The notes under the pieces are model-generated. The model was not told the origin of the DNA and ran no database searches. It saw only the letters and a list, made by a program, of their open reading frames with translations. The position numbers and the translations under genes were made by a program. From positions 62,001-126,000 of the forward strand of contig JOFO01000014.1 of assembly GCA_000721275.1 (NCBI GenBank): DNA of 64,000 bases, in the 5' to 3' direction. Positions 43,527-51,839 of this stretch are shown one piece after another. This DNA comes from Microtetraspora glauca. Lineage in GTDB: Bacteria; Actinomycetota; Actinomycetes; Streptomycetales; Streptomycetaceae. Within the stretch, counting starts at the first letter, position 1; each line of letters begins with the position of its first letter.

Positions 43527-44616
43527 ACGACAGGAAGACGAAGGCGGCGAAGAGCGCGAGGTGGACGCCGCCCTGGAGGAGCGTGGCCCGTCCGGGCACC
43601 ACGGTCAGGGCGCTCACCACACCGGTGAGGGCGAGCAGGACCATGTGGAGGGGGCCCAGGCCGAGCACCAGGGGCCCGGACAGCCAGATGGAGGCGAGCG
43701 CGATCGACGGGATGGTGAGGCCGATGCTGGCGATCGCGGAGCCGTAGGCGAGGTTGAGGCTGGTCTGCACGCGGTTGCGGCGGGCGGCGCGCACGGCGGC
43801 GAGCGTCTCGGGCAGCAGGACCATCAGCGCGATGACGACACCGACGACGGCCTTGGGCAGCCCGGCCGACTGCACGCCGTCCTCGATGGTCGGGGAGATC
43901 ACCTTGGCGTTGCCGACGACGGCGATCAGCGCGACCAGCAGCAGGCCGAGGCTGGCGAGGGTGGCGGCCTTGGTCGGCGGGTCGGCGTGGTCGTCCTCCG
44001 CGCACTCCTTGCCCTCGGGGGTGACGGGGAGGAAGTAGTCGCGGTGGCGGACGGTCTGGACGCCGACGAAGACCGCGTAGAGGGCGAGGGAGGCGACGGC
44101 GGCGAAGACGAGCTGGGCGCCGGAGAACTCGGGGCCGGGCTGGCTGGTGGTGAAGGTGGGCAGCACCAGGGTCATGGTGGCGAGGGTGCAGACGGTGGCG
44201 AGCGCGCCGCCGGAGCCCTCCGCGTTGAAGACGGCGACGCGGTTGCGGAGCGCGGCGACGAGCAGCGCGAGGCCGACGATGCCGTTGCAGGTGATCATGA
44301 CGGCGGCGAAGACGGTGTCCCGGGCGTAGGTCGCGGTCTTCTCGCCGCCGCCCGCCATGAGGCTGACGATCAGTCCGACCTCGATGACGGTGACGGCGAC
44401 GGCGAGGACGAGGGAGCCGAAGGGCTCGCCGACCCGGTGCGCGATGACCTCGGCGTGGTGGACGGCGGCGAGGACCGCGGCGGCGAGGCAGAGCGCGACG
44501 GCCGCCACGGCGAGGGCCGGCAGGTCGCGCCCCCAGGCGAGCACCAGCGCAAGCAGGGCCACCACCGGCCCCCACGTGGTCCACTCCCGGGTCAGCGCCT
44601 TGGTGCTCGAACTCAT
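43516..44616 (-). CDS. Ca2+/H+ antiporter (CaCA/ChaA-like)
   Basis: 366 residues with about 11 transmembrane segments. Two inverted conserved acidic motifs are visible: HRVGEPFGSLVLAVAVTVIEVGLIVSL and RNRVQTSLNLAYGSAIASIGLTIP, with PETLAAVRAARRN between them. These match ChaA-type Ca2+(Na+)/H+ exchangers. The hydrophilic central loop PVTPEGKECAEDDHADPPTK is acidic, as in the family. The protein should extrude calcium or sodium using the proton gradient. ATG 44616. The gene lies downstream of a MarR gene on the same strand (57-base gap), so the two may be co-transcribed. Confidence 0.92.
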   Translation of the reverse strand: MSSSTKALTREWTTWGPVVALLALVLAWGRDLPALAVAAVALCLAAAVLAAVHHAEVIAHRVGEPFGSLVLAVAVTVIEVGLIVSLMAGGGEKTATYARDTVFAAVMITCNGIVGLALLVAALRNRVAVFNAEGSGGALATVCTLATMTLVLPTFTTSQPGPEFSGAQLVFAAVASLALYAVFVGVQTVRHRDYFLPVTPEGKECAEDDHADPPTKAATLASLGLLLVALIAVVGNAKVISPTIEDGVQSAGLPKAVVGVVIALMVLLPETLAAVRAARRNRVQTSLNLAYGSAIASIGLTIPSIALASIWLSGPLVLGLGPLHMVLLALTGVVSALTVVPGRATLLQGGVHLALFAAFVFLSFSP

Positions 44617-44673
44617 CCGTCCTCTTCCTGCTCGTGGGCCGGGCTCCCGCCGCCGGGGGCCGGCCCGTTCCGG

Positions 44674-45153
44674 TCATTCTTCTGCGTCGGCCAGACCGTG
44701 CTCGTACGCGGCGAGGGTGTCGATGAACATCCGCCGTTCGGCCGGTCCCAGCGGGGCGAGGGCCGCCCGCCAGGCACCGGCGCTGCGGCCGAGCCAGCCG
44801 TCGATGGCGCTCCTGCGCTCCTCCGCGATCGACACGATCTTGCGCCTGCGGTCGGCGGGGTCCTCGTGCCGCTCCAGGACCCCCTTCTTCGCGAGGTCCC
44901 CCACCATCAGGCTGACGGTGGTGGGCGCCACCCCCAGCCGCGCGGCCAGTTCGTTGACGCTCTGGGGGCCGTCGAAGAGGAGGTACGCGAGCAGGGAGAG
45001 GTGACGGGGCGCCAGCGTCAGCGACGCCAGCTCCTCCGGCACCTTGATGCGCTTGACCCGCCCCACCATCCGGGGCATGAGCAGCAGCAGCGTCCGGACG
45101 GCGTCGTCGACGTCCGGACCGGTGGCGCCGCTCGCCCCGCGGTCGGTTGACAC
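44674..45153 (-). CDS. MarR-family transcriptional regulator
   Basis: 159 residues, winged helix dimer. LTLAPRHLSLLAYLLFDGPQSVNELAARLGVAPTTVSLMVGDLAKKGVLERHEDPADRRRKIVSI is the full MarR DNA-binding region with the D-x-R wing. The GTG at 45153 has GGAGGG about nine bases upstream. A palindrome in the divergent region (45174-45190) is its likely operator. It covers the -10 region of the promoter for the DUF385-hemerythrin gene, so repression of that gene is the simplest model. MarR proteins usually respond to phenolics or oxidants. Confidence 0.93.
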   Translation of the reverse strand: MSTDRGASGATGPDVDDAVRTLLLLMPRMVGRVKRIKVPEELASLTLAPRHLSLLAYLLFDGPQSVNELAARLGVAPTTVSLMVGDLAKKGVLERHEDPADRRRKIVSIAEERRSAIDGWLGRSAGAWRAALAPLGPAERRMFIDTLAAYEHGLADAEE

Positions 45154-45175
45154 CCTGGACCCTCCGATTTAGCTT
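45147..45175 (+). promoter_or_regulatory. Housekeeping-type promoter for DUF385-hemerythrin gene
   Basis: TTGACA (45147-45152), a 17-base spacer and TAGCTT (45170-45175). This fits the HrdB consensus (TTGACA, TANNNT). The -35 box lies inside the first codons of the divergent marR gene and the -10 box touches the palindrome at 45174. Confidence 0.65.
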
Positions 45176-45190
45176 TGCTTTCAAAGCAAA
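45174..45190. promoter_or_regulatory. MarR operator palindrome
   Basis: TTTGCTTT (45174-45181), a single C, AAAGCAAA (45183-45190). Perfect 8-bp arms, AT-rich in a region of very high GC, located between the divergent marR and DUF385-hemerythrin genes and overlapping the promoter -10 box. Typical size and symmetry for a MarR dimer. Confidence 0.8.
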
Positions 45191-45228
45191 TAGATCTGTC
45201 GTGATCGATGCTACCGGAGGGCTCCGCC

Positions 45229-46080
45229 ATGTCCGCGTTCAACCAGCAGGTCATCGAGGAGTTCCGGGCCCACGGAGGCCGCGTGGGCGGCATGTTCGAG
45301 GGCGCGGACCTGCTCCTGCTCACCACCCGGGGTGCCCGCAGCGGGCGGGACCACACGACGCCCGTGGTGTACGTACGGGACGGGGCGCGGCTGCTGGTGT
45401 TCGCGTCGAACGGCGGCGCGGACCGCCACCCCGCCTGGTACCACAACGTGCGCGCCGCCCCGCGCGTGCTGGTCGAGATCGGCACGCCGGAGGGGACGAT
45501 CGACCGCTTCGAGGCGGAGGCCGTGCCGGCCGAGGGCGCCGAGCGCGACCGGCTCTACGCCGAACAGGCCCGCCGCGACCCGGCGTTCGCCGCCTACCAG
45601 GCGGGCACCGCGCGGACGATCCCGGTCGTCGTCCTGCGCCGGGTCGCCGGGATCGCGGACCCGTCCCGGCACGCGGCGATCGCCGCGCACCTCGTGAAGG
45701 TGCACGACGAACTGCGCGCCGAACTGGCAGCGCTGCGGAGCGGTCCGCTCGGCGCCGGGCAGCGCCTCCCCGACGGGCTGGCGCGCCACTGCCTCGCCTT
45801 CTGCGGGGCCCTGCACACCCATCACACCAGCGAGGACGGCGTCTTCGACCTCTTCCAGGAACAGTTCCCGGAACTCACCGAGGACCTGGACCGCATGCGC
45901 GCGGAGCACCGCCGGGTCGCCCGCGCCCTCACCGAGCTGGAGGCCCTGCTCACGTCCGGCCCGGCGCCGGAGGTCCTGCGCGCGGAACTCGACCGGATCG
46001 CCGCCGATCTGGAGGAGCACTTCGCCTACGAGGAGGCCCGGCTGCTGCCGGTCCTCACCCGCCAGGCGCCCACCGCGTGA
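45229..46080 (+). CDS. DUF385 (F420-type flavin reductase fold)-hemerythrin fusion
   Basis: 283 residues in two domains. Residues 1-145 match the DUF385 split-barrel family of deazaflavin-dependent nitroreductases (FNQQVIEEFRAHGGRVGGMFEGADLLLLTTRGARSG, NGGADRHPAWYHNVRAAPRV). Residues about 150-283 are a hemerythrin HHE four-helix bundle with iron ligands spread over KVHDELRAEL, HTHHTSEDGVFDLF, AEHRRVARAL and EEHFAYEEARLLPVL. The fusion suggests an F420H2-dependent reductase coupled to a di-iron oxygen or NO sensor/scavenger. ATG 45229 has GGAGG eight bases upstream. Its promoter overlaps the MarR operator, so it should be inducible. Start codons further upstream lack ribosome sites. Confidence 0.88.
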   Translation: MSAFNQQVIEEFRAHGGRVGGMFEGADLLLLTTRGARSGRDHTTPVVYVRDGARLLVFASNGGADRHPAWYHNVRAAPRVLVEIGTPEGTIDRFEAEAVPAEGAERDRLYAEQARRDPAFAAYQAGTARTIPVVVLRRVAGIADPSRHAAIAAHLVKVHDELRAELAALRSGPLGAGQRLPDGLARHCLAFCGALHTHHTSEDGVFDLFQEQFPELTEDLDRMRAEHRRVARALTELEALLTSGPAPEVLRAELDRIAADLEEHFAYEEARLLPVLTRQAPTA

Positions 46081-46084
46081 GCGC

Positions 46085-46609
46085 TCAGGTGCCGCCGGAC
46101 CCGTCGTCCTCGGCGCCGTCCACCGCCGTGTCCACGTGCATCGCGGCCTCCTCCGCCGGGGCGGTGCCGTCGTCGCGGCCGACGTCGCGGGCGACCGCCC
46201 GGTCCATGTGCCCGCCCCGCGCGGCCTCCGGCACCAGACGGCCCGCGCGGGTCGCGCCGGCCTCCGCGTCCACGGGCTCGCCCGCGCCCTCGGGCAGGTC
46301 GCCGATGCCGTCGTCGGCGGCCGGCGGCACCTCCGGCTCGTCCGGCACCTCCTGGCGGAGGCGCTCGTCCAGCGACTCGCCCTCCCGCTGCTCGCGCTGC
46401 GTGGTGCCGTGGCCGGTGACGGCGCGGGGGCGTTCGGGCGGGGAGTAGCCGGGGACGGTCATGTCGTCGACGGGGTCGGTGCCGAGCGCGTTGTCCGGGT
46501 CGAGCTCGCCGGAGGGTCGGTTGTCGGCGTCCGAGTGGGTGGGCTGGTAGACGTCGTCGGCGCGGCCTTCGCCCTCACCGGGCGTGGCCGGCTGGTCGGC
46601 GGGGGACAT
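46085..46609 (-). CDS. DUF5709 family protein
   Basis: 174 residues, very acidic and probably largely disordered. DDVYQPTHSD, then VPGYSPPERPRAVTGHGTTQREQREGESLDERLRQEVPD, is the DUF5709 core found across actinobacteria. Function is unknown; family genes often appear near stress-response genes. ATG 46609 with GGAGC upstream. Convergent with the DUF385-hemerythrin gene, only four bases apart. No signal peptide or membrane segment. Confidence 0.85.
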   Translation of the reverse strand: MSPADQPATPGEGEGRADDVYQPTHSDADNRPSGELDPDNALGTDPVDDMTVPGYSPPERPRAVTGHGTTQREQREGESLDERLRQEVPDEPEVPPAADDGIGDLPEGAGEPVDAEAGATRAGRLVPEAARGGHMDRAVARDVGRDDGTAPAEEAAMHVDTAVDGAEDDGSGGT

Positions 46610-46744
46610 CGCGGCTCCTTTCGTGGTCTCGTGATCCGTCGTGCGTCGGTGCGGGACGGTCGCGAGTCGGTTGTTCGGTCGGGTCGGTGCGTCGGACGGG
46701 GATCGGTGCGCCGGCCGCGGGTCGCCCGGCTCGTGGCGCGCGCG

Positions 46745-47014
46745 TCAGTCGGTCGCGAGGACGATCGCGTACACGAGGAAGAAGAGGGCGACCAGGACGA
46801 CGACCACCCACAGCGCCACCATGGGGCCCTTCGTCCAGCCGCGGCTCAGTGGGCGGTACGGTCCGGTCGCCGTGCCTGTGCCCGATTCCGCCGGGGGCGT
46901 CTCGCCCGGGCTGACGCCGCCGCCGGCGGCGGGGTCGCCGCGGGGGTCGCCGCCCCGGGTTCCGTCGGGGGCACGCCAGGGGGTGGGGTCGGGGTTGCTC
47001 GGGGTGGTGCTCAT
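46745..47014 (-). CDS. DUF6480 small membrane protein
   Basis: 89 residues. The N-terminal half is Gly/Pro-rich with GVSPGETPPAES, and the C-terminal half is one transmembrane helix (KGPMVALWVVVVLVALFFLVYAIVLATD). This matches DUF6480, a single-pass actinobacterial protein of unknown role. ATG 47014 (MSTTPSNPDPTPW), with GGAAG about seven bases upstream. It lies 135 bases before the DUF5709 gene on the same strand; the two may be stress-regulated together, but the sequence does not show this. Confidence 0.8.
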   Translation of the reverse strand: MSTTPSNPDPTPWRAPDGTRGGDPRGDPAAGGGVSPGETPPAESGTGTATGPYRPLSRGWTKGPMVALWVVVVLVALFFLVYAIVLATD

Positions 47015-47184
47015 GGCTTCCGTCTTCCTGGGACGAGGGGGTGCGGGGATCGCGGGCGCGGGGGCGCGCCACCGAGTCCCCGGCCGTGGCCCGCGGCCCG
47101 CCGGGGCCGCCGGTCACCGGGAGCGCCTCCGCCGGGGCTCGTCATGTCCCGCGACTTGCCGCTCCGGCCCGTCCGAAACCGGAT

Positions 47185-47217
47185 CCGGCCCGGTGCTCCT
47201 GTCGGAGCCCGGGCCGG
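47185..47217. terminator. Strong hairpin after acyl-CoA synthetase gene
   Basis: CCGGCCCGG (47185-47193), a bulged T and GCTCC (47195-47199) pair with GGAGC (47204-47208) and CCGGGCCGG (47209-47217) around a four-base loop. It lies 62 bases past the stop of the minus-strand acyl-CoA synthetase gene and before the DUF6480 gene. Confidence 0.7.
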
Positions 47218-47278
47218 TCGCGTACGGTGGCGGTCCGGCTACGGTGCGCCGACCCCCTCTCCCCTCTTCTCCGCCCGC

Positions 47279-48832
47279 TCAGAGCGGGCGCTCGTGCCCC
47301 TCCCAGTACGGGTCGCGCAGGCGGCGCTTGTAGAGCTTGCCGTTCGGGTCGCGGGGCATGGCCGGGATGAAGTCGAGGGACTTCGGGCGCTTGAATCCGG
47401 CCAGGTGCCCGGCGCAGTGGGCCAGGATCTCCGCGGCGAGCTCCGGCCCCTCCGCGTACCCCTCGGCGGTCTCGACGACCGCCTTCACCTCCTCGCCCCA
47501 GTCGGCGTGCGGCACCCCGAAGGCGGCGGCGTCGGCGACGGCGGGGTGGGCGAGGAGCGCGGCCTCGATCTCGGCGGGGTAGATGTTGACGCCGCCGGAG
47601 ATGATCATGTCGATCTTGCGGTCGCGGAGGTAGAGGTACCCGTCCTCGTCGAGGTAGCCGAGGTCGCCGACGGTGAAGAAGTCGCCGACGCGGCTCCTCG
47701 CCGTCTTCGCCTCGTCCTTGTGGTACTGGAATCCGCCGGTGTTCATCTTCAGGTAGACGGTGCCGAGCTCGCCGGGCGGGAGGCGGTTGCCGTCGTCGTC
47801 GAGGACGGCGAGCTCGCTGATCGGCCAGGCGCGGCCCACGGTGCCGGGCCGCTTCAGCCACTCCTCGGCGGTGGCGAACGCGCCGCCGCCCTCGCTGGCC
47901 GCGTAGTACTCCTCCACGCACCCGCCCCACCAGGCGATCATCGCCCGCTTGACGTGTTCGGGGCAGGGCGCGGCGCCGTGGAGGGCGTGCCGCATCGAGG
48001 AGACGTCGTAGCGGGCGCGGACCTCCTCGGGGAGGGCGAGGAGCCGGTGGAACTGGGTGGGGACCATGTGGGTGTGGGTGCAGGCGTACGTGTCGATCAG
48101 CCGCAGCATCTCCTCCGGCGCCCACTTGTCCATGACGACCAGCGGATGTCCGATGTGCAGGGCCGCGGCGGCGAACTGGAGGACGGCCGTGTGGTAGAGC
48201 GGCGAGCAGACCAGGTGCGTGTTCCCGTCGAACGGCCGGATGCCGAAGATGCCGAGGAAGCCGCCGAGGTGGGACTCCTCGGGGAGCCGGCCGGGCAGCG
48301 GGCGGCGGATGCCCCGGGGTCGGCCCGTGGTGCCCGAGGTGTAGTTCATGACCCAGCCGAGGGTCCGGTCGGCGGGCGCCGACTCCGGCCGGCCGTCGAG
48401 GAGTTCGGCGTACGGGCGGAAGCCGGGCACCGCGCCGACCGCGTACCGGTGGCTCGGCGGGAGGCCCGCTCCGTCGGCGGCGGCGACGGCCGCCTCGGCG
48501 AAGCGCTCGTGCGCGAGGAGCACCTTGGCGCCGGAGTCGGCGACGATCCAGGCGATCTCGGCGCCCACGAAGTGGTGGTTGACCGGGACGAGGTAGAAGC
48601 CGGCCTGGGTGGCGGCGAGATGGGCGGTGAAGAACTCGGCGCCGTTGGGGAGGACGACGGCGAAGGCGTCGCCGCGCTCCAGGCCGGCCGCGCGCAGGCC
48701 GTGGACGAGGCGGTTCGCGGCGGCCAGCAGCCGGCCCGCGGACCACTCCTCGCCGTCGGGCGCGACGAGCACCGTGCGGTCGGGGTCGGCGGCGGCCTGC
48801 GCCCAGAAGCCGTTGGGGGGCGTGCCGTTCAC
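47279..48832 (-). CDS. Acyl-CoA synthetase (AMP-forming), second locus
   Basis: 517 residues, ANL superfamily. Motifs: NYTSGTTGRPRGIRRPL (phosphate loop), EEYYAASEGGGAFAT (adenine pocket), FFTVGDLGYLDEDGYLYLRDRKIDMIISGGVNIYPAEIE, and PRDPNGKLYKRRLRD with the catalytic Lys. It is a different subfamily from the synthetase at 24069. The GTG at 48832 has GAAGGAG six bases upstream and overlaps the preceding NMO-family stop by four bases (GTGA), so translation is coupled. Substrate unknown; likely feeds an acyl chain into a pathway shared with the flavoprotein. Confidence 0.92.
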   Translation of the reverse strand: MNGTPPNGFWAQAAADPDRTVLVAPDGEEWSAGRLLAAANRLVHGLRAAGLERGDAFAVVLPNGAEFFTAHLAATQAGFYLVPVNHHFVGAEIAWIVADSGAKVLLAHERFAEAAVAAADGAGLPPSHRYAVGAVPGFRPYAELLDGRPESAPADRTLGWVMNYTSGTTGRPRGIRRPLPGRLPEESHLGGFLGIFGIRPFDGNTHLVCSPLYHTAVLQFAAAALHIGHPLVVMDKWAPEEMLRLIDTYACTHTHMVPTQFHRLLALPEEVRARYDVSSMRHALHGAAPCPEHVKRAMIAWWGGCVEEYYAASEGGGAFATAEEWLKRPGTVGRAWPISELAVLDDDGNRLPPGELGTVYLKMNTGGFQYHKDEAKTARSRVGDFFTVGDLGYLDEDGYLYLRDRKIDMIISGGVNIYPAEIEAALLAHPAVADAAAFGVPHADWGEEVKAVVETAEGYAEGPELAAEILAHCAGHLAGFKRPKSLDFIPAMPRDPNGKLYKRRLRDPYWEGHERPL

Positions 48833-49938
48833 GATCCGCTCCTTCCGGCGATCCGGTTGATCCGGTCGACGGCCTTCTCGAAGCCGCGGGTCAGCTCGTC
48901 GACGACCTGCTGGACGCCGCGTTCGGAGGTCATCCGGCCGACGATCTGCCCGACGGGCGTGCCGAGCAGCGGGTCGATCTCGTACTTCTGGATCCGCGAG
49001 ACGGCCTCCGCGACCAGCAGCCCCTGGAGCGGCATGGGCAGCGGGCCGGGCCCGGCCGGGTCGTCCCAGGCGTCGGTCCACTCGGTGCGGAGCTGGCGGG
49101 CCGGCTTGCCGGTGAGCGCGCGGGAGCGGACGGTGTCGCCGGAGCCGGCGGCGAGGAGCTTCGCGGTGAGGGCGCGCGAGTGGAGTTCGGCCTCGGTGGT
49201 GGTGAGCCAGATCGAGCCGAGCCACACGCCCTGGGCGCCGAGCGCCAGGCCGGCGGCGATCTGCTCGCCGCTGCCGATGCCGCCGGCGGCGAGCACGGGC
49301 AGCGGGTCGACGGCGTCCACGACCTCGGGGGTGAGCACCATGGAGGCGATCTCGCCGGTGTGGCCGCCGGCCTCGTACCCCTGGGCGACGACGATGTCGA
49401 TGCCGGCCTCGGCGTGGCGGCGGGCGTGCCGGGCGCTGCCGGCGAGGGCGGCGACGAGCACGCCGTGCTCGTGCGCGCGGGCGACGACGTCCGGCGGCGG
49501 CGAACCGAGGGCGTTGGCGAGCAGCTTGACGGGATAGCCGAAGGCCACGTCGAGCTGGCTGCGGGCGACCTCCTCCATCCAGCCGGTGATCCGCCAGCCC
49601 GACGCCTCGCCGTCGGCGAGTTCCGGCACGCCGTGCCGGGCGAGGACGGACCGGACGTACTCCCGGTGCCCGGCGGGGATCATGGCCTCGACGTCGGCCT
49701 CGGTGACGCCCTCGACCTTCTTCGCGGGCATCACGACGTCGAGCCCGTAGGGCCGTCCGCCGGTGTGCTTCTGCATCCAGTCGAGGTCGCGGGCGAGGTC
49801 GTCCGGGGCGGTGTACCGCACCGCGCCCAGGACGCCGAAGCAGCCGGCCCGGCTGAGGGCGGCGGCGACCGCGGGGAAGGGCGTGAATCCGAAGATGGCG
49901 TGCTCGATCCCCAGTGTGCGACTCAGCTCCGTCTCCAT
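48829..49938 (-). CDS. NMO/2-nitropropane-dioxygenase-family flavoprotein
   Basis: 369 residues, FMN TIM barrel. GIEHAIFGFTPFPAVAAALSRAGCFGVLGA opens it. DVVMPAKK marks a subfamily common beside acyl-CoA genes. GYEAGGHTGEIASMVLTPEVV, LAAGGIGSGEQIAAGLALGAQGVWLG and the substrate-proximal His in GGHTG are as in nitronate monooxygenases. Members of this fold also act as enoyl reductases or acyl-CoA oxidoreductases, which fits its coupling to an acyl-CoA synthetase better than nitronate detoxification does. ATG 49938; the 17-bp palindrome lies 43 bases upstream. Confidence 0.88.
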   Translation of the reverse strand: METELSRTLGIEHAIFGFTPFPAVAAALSRAGCFGVLGAVRYTAPDDLARDLDWMQKHTGGRPYGLDVVMPAKKVEGVTEADVEAMIPAGHREYVRSVLARHGVPELADGEASGWRITGWMEEVARSQLDVAFGYPVKLLANALGSPPPDVVARAHEHGVLVAALAGSARHARRHAEAGIDIVVAQGYEAGGHTGEIASMVLTPEVVDAVDPLPVLAAGGIGSGEQIAAGLALGAQGVWLGSIWLTTTEAELHSRALTAKLLAAGSGDTVRSRALTGKPARQLRTEWTDAWDDPAGPGPLPMPLQGLLVAEAVSRIQKYEIDPLLGTPVGQIVGRMTSERGVQQVVDELTRGFEKAVDRINRIAGRSGS

Positions 49939-49980
49939 GGGCGCAGGATGCCGCAGCCGGTCGGGGGAGGGAAGAGGTTT

Positions 49981-49997
49981 TCTGATGCAGCGTCAGA
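49981..49997. promoter_or_regulatory. 17-bp palindrome, probable TetR-type operator (copy 2)
   Basis: TCTGAT (49981-49986), five bases, GTCAGA (49992-49997), embedded in GTTTTCTGA...GTCAGATT exactly like the site at 23967. One arm base differs. It lies upstream of the NMO-family flavoprotein/acyl-CoA synthetase pair. Confidence 0.65.
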
Positions 49998-50135
49998 TTT
50001 CTGGTCGCGCGTCCGCCGGGCCGGTGCGGGGAGGGGCGGTGCGGGAGTCGGTGCGGGCCGGGAGGGGCCGGGTGCGGGAGGGTGGAGGGGTACGGGCCCG
50101 CGCGTGGCCGTGGTCAGGGGTACGGAGGCGGCCGG

Positions 50136-51818
50136 ATGGGCGAGGCGGGGCGCGGGCGGCCGGGGGGCGTCCTGCGGTGGGGCACGGCGGCGGAGGCCGG
50201 GCTGCTGGAGCGGGAACTGGAGGGCATGGTCGAGGACGTACGGGCCTTCCTGGGGCCCTCGCCGGTGCGGCCGTGGTGCGCGGGGGCGGTGCTGCTCGCC
50301 GGGCGGGGCCGCACGGTGGCGCTGCACCGGGCGGTCGGCTGGGCGGCGCGCTGGGCCGCGTACGACGAGAGGAGCGACACCGGCGTCGAGCTCGCGCCGG
50401 CGGAGCGGGTCCCGATGACCCCGGACACCGTCTTCGACCTCGCCTCCCTCACCAAACTGTTCACCGCGCTGCTGGCGGTGCGGCAGGTGGAGCGGGGCAC
50501 GCTGGAGCTCGGGGAGCGGGTCGCCGCGTACCTGCCGGAGTTCGGCCGGGCGGGGAAGGAACGGATCACGGTACGGCAGCTGCTCGCCCACACCTCGGGG
50601 CTGCGGGCGGAGCTGCCGCTGTACGAGGCGCCGGACCGGCAGGGGCGGCTGCGGATGCTGTGGGAGGAGGCGCCGCTGGACCCGCCGGGCACGGCCTACC
50701 GCTACTCGGACCTCAATCTGATCGCGCTGCACCTGCTCCTGGAACGGATCACCGGTCACGGTCTGGAGAGGCTGCTCCACGACGAGATCACCGCTCCGCT
50801 CGGGATGCACCGCACGCGTTTCGTCCCGCCGCTCTCGTGGCGGGCGGAGACGGCCGCCACGGAGGACGCCCGCCGGCCGTGGGCCCGGCTCGACCGGGGC
50901 ATGGTCCGGGGCGAGGTGCACGACGAGAACGCGTACGCGATGGGCGGCGTCGCCGGCCACGCCGGCGTCTTCTCCTGCGCCCGCGACCTCGCGGTCCTCG
51001 CCCGCACGCTCCTCGACGGCGGCGCGTACGGCTCCGTCCGCGTCCTCTCCCCTGCCTCCGTCGGCCTCCTCCTCACCGACGTCAACCAGGACTTCCCCGG
51101 CCACGCGCACGGCCTCGGCTTCGAACTGGACCAGCGCTGGTACATGGGCGCCCTGTCCGGGCCCCGCACCGCCGGCCACACCGGTTTCACCGGCACCAGC
51201 CTGGTCATCGACCCCGACAGCGACACGTTCCTGATCCTGCTCGCCAATGCCGTCCACCCCGTCCGCACCTGGCGCTCGGGCTCGGCCCCGCGGGTGGCGG
51301 CGGCGCGGCGCCTCGCCCGCGCCGTCCCGGTCCGCCCGCCGGCCGGCACCGGGCCCACGGCCTGGTTCTCCGGCATGGCGGCCCCCGGCGGCGCCACGCT
51401 CACCCTCCCCCCGGTGCCGCCCGGCGCGGCCCGCCTCAGCTGCCTCCTCTGGTGGGACACCGCCCCGGGCACCGACCGCCTCACCCTGGAGACGACCACC
51501 GGCACCCCGGCCGGATGGCACCCGCTCCCCTTCGCCACCGCCCCCGCCGAGGGGCCGGGCGACCCGGTCCCGCACCCGGACGGCACCGCCACCGGCTGGT
51601 CCGGCCGCCGCTGGCACCGCCTCACCGCCGCCCTCCCCCCGGCCCCCGGCCCGCGCGTCCGCTTCCGGTACGCCACCGCCTCCGCCGCCGTCGGGCGCGG
51701 CGTCTACGTCACCGCCCTGCGCGTCCTCGACGCGACCGGCCGGCCCCTCTTCGACGAGTCCCGCCCGGCCGACGCGGCCCGCGTCGACGCGGACGGCTGG
51801 CACCGCTCGGCGGACTGA
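50136..51818 (+). CDS. Serine hydrolase (beta-lactamase/class C esterase fold) with C-terminal extension
   Basis: 560 residues. The catalytic fold covers residues about 25-390: FDLASLTKLFTALLA with the SxxK motif (S104, K107), YRYSDLN (Y190), and GHTGFTGTSLVIDP, which supplies the third motif. There is no signal peptide, so it acts inside the cell or is exported otherwise. Residues 400-560 form a beta-rich extra domain with a galactose-binding-like appearance. Such proteins are mostly esterases or D-aminopeptidases rather than true beta-lactamases. ATG 50136 has GGAGG seven bases upstream. It stands alone, divergent from the NMO-family gene and convergent with the LysR gene. Confidence 0.88.
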   Translation: MGEAGRGRPGGVLRWGTAAEAGLLERELEGMVEDVRAFLGPSPVRPWCAGAVLLAGRGRTVALHRAVGWAARWAAYDERSDTGVELAPAERVPMTPDTVFDLASLTKLFTALLAVRQVERGTLELGERVAAYLPEFGRAGKERITVRQLLAHTSGLRAELPLYEAPDRQGRLRMLWEEAPLDPPGTAYRYSDLNLIALHLLLERITGHGLERLLHDEITAPLGMHRTRFVPPLSWRAETAATEDARRPWARLDRGMVRGEVHDENAYAMGGVAGHAGVFSCARDLAVLARTLLDGGAYGSVRVLSPASVGLLLTDVNQDFPGHAHGLGFELDQRWYMGALSGPRTAGHTGFTGTSLVIDPDSDTFLILLANAVHPVRTWRSGSAPRVAAARRLARAVPVRPPAGTGPTAWFSGMAAPGGATLTLPPVPPGAARLSCLLWWDTAPGTDRLTLETTTGTPAGWHPLPFATAPAEGPGDPVPHPDGTATGWSGRRWHRLTAALPPAPGPRVRFRYATASAAVGRGVYVTALRVLDATGRPLFDESRPADAARVDADGWHRSAD

Positions 51819-51839
51819 GGAACGCGTCACGAGCGACGG

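Noticed and set aside
50136..51818. Class C beta-lactamase resistance gene
   Set aside because: The SxxK and YSN-like motifs are present, but there is no signal peptide and a 160-residue C-terminal domain, which fit esterases or D-aminopeptidases better.
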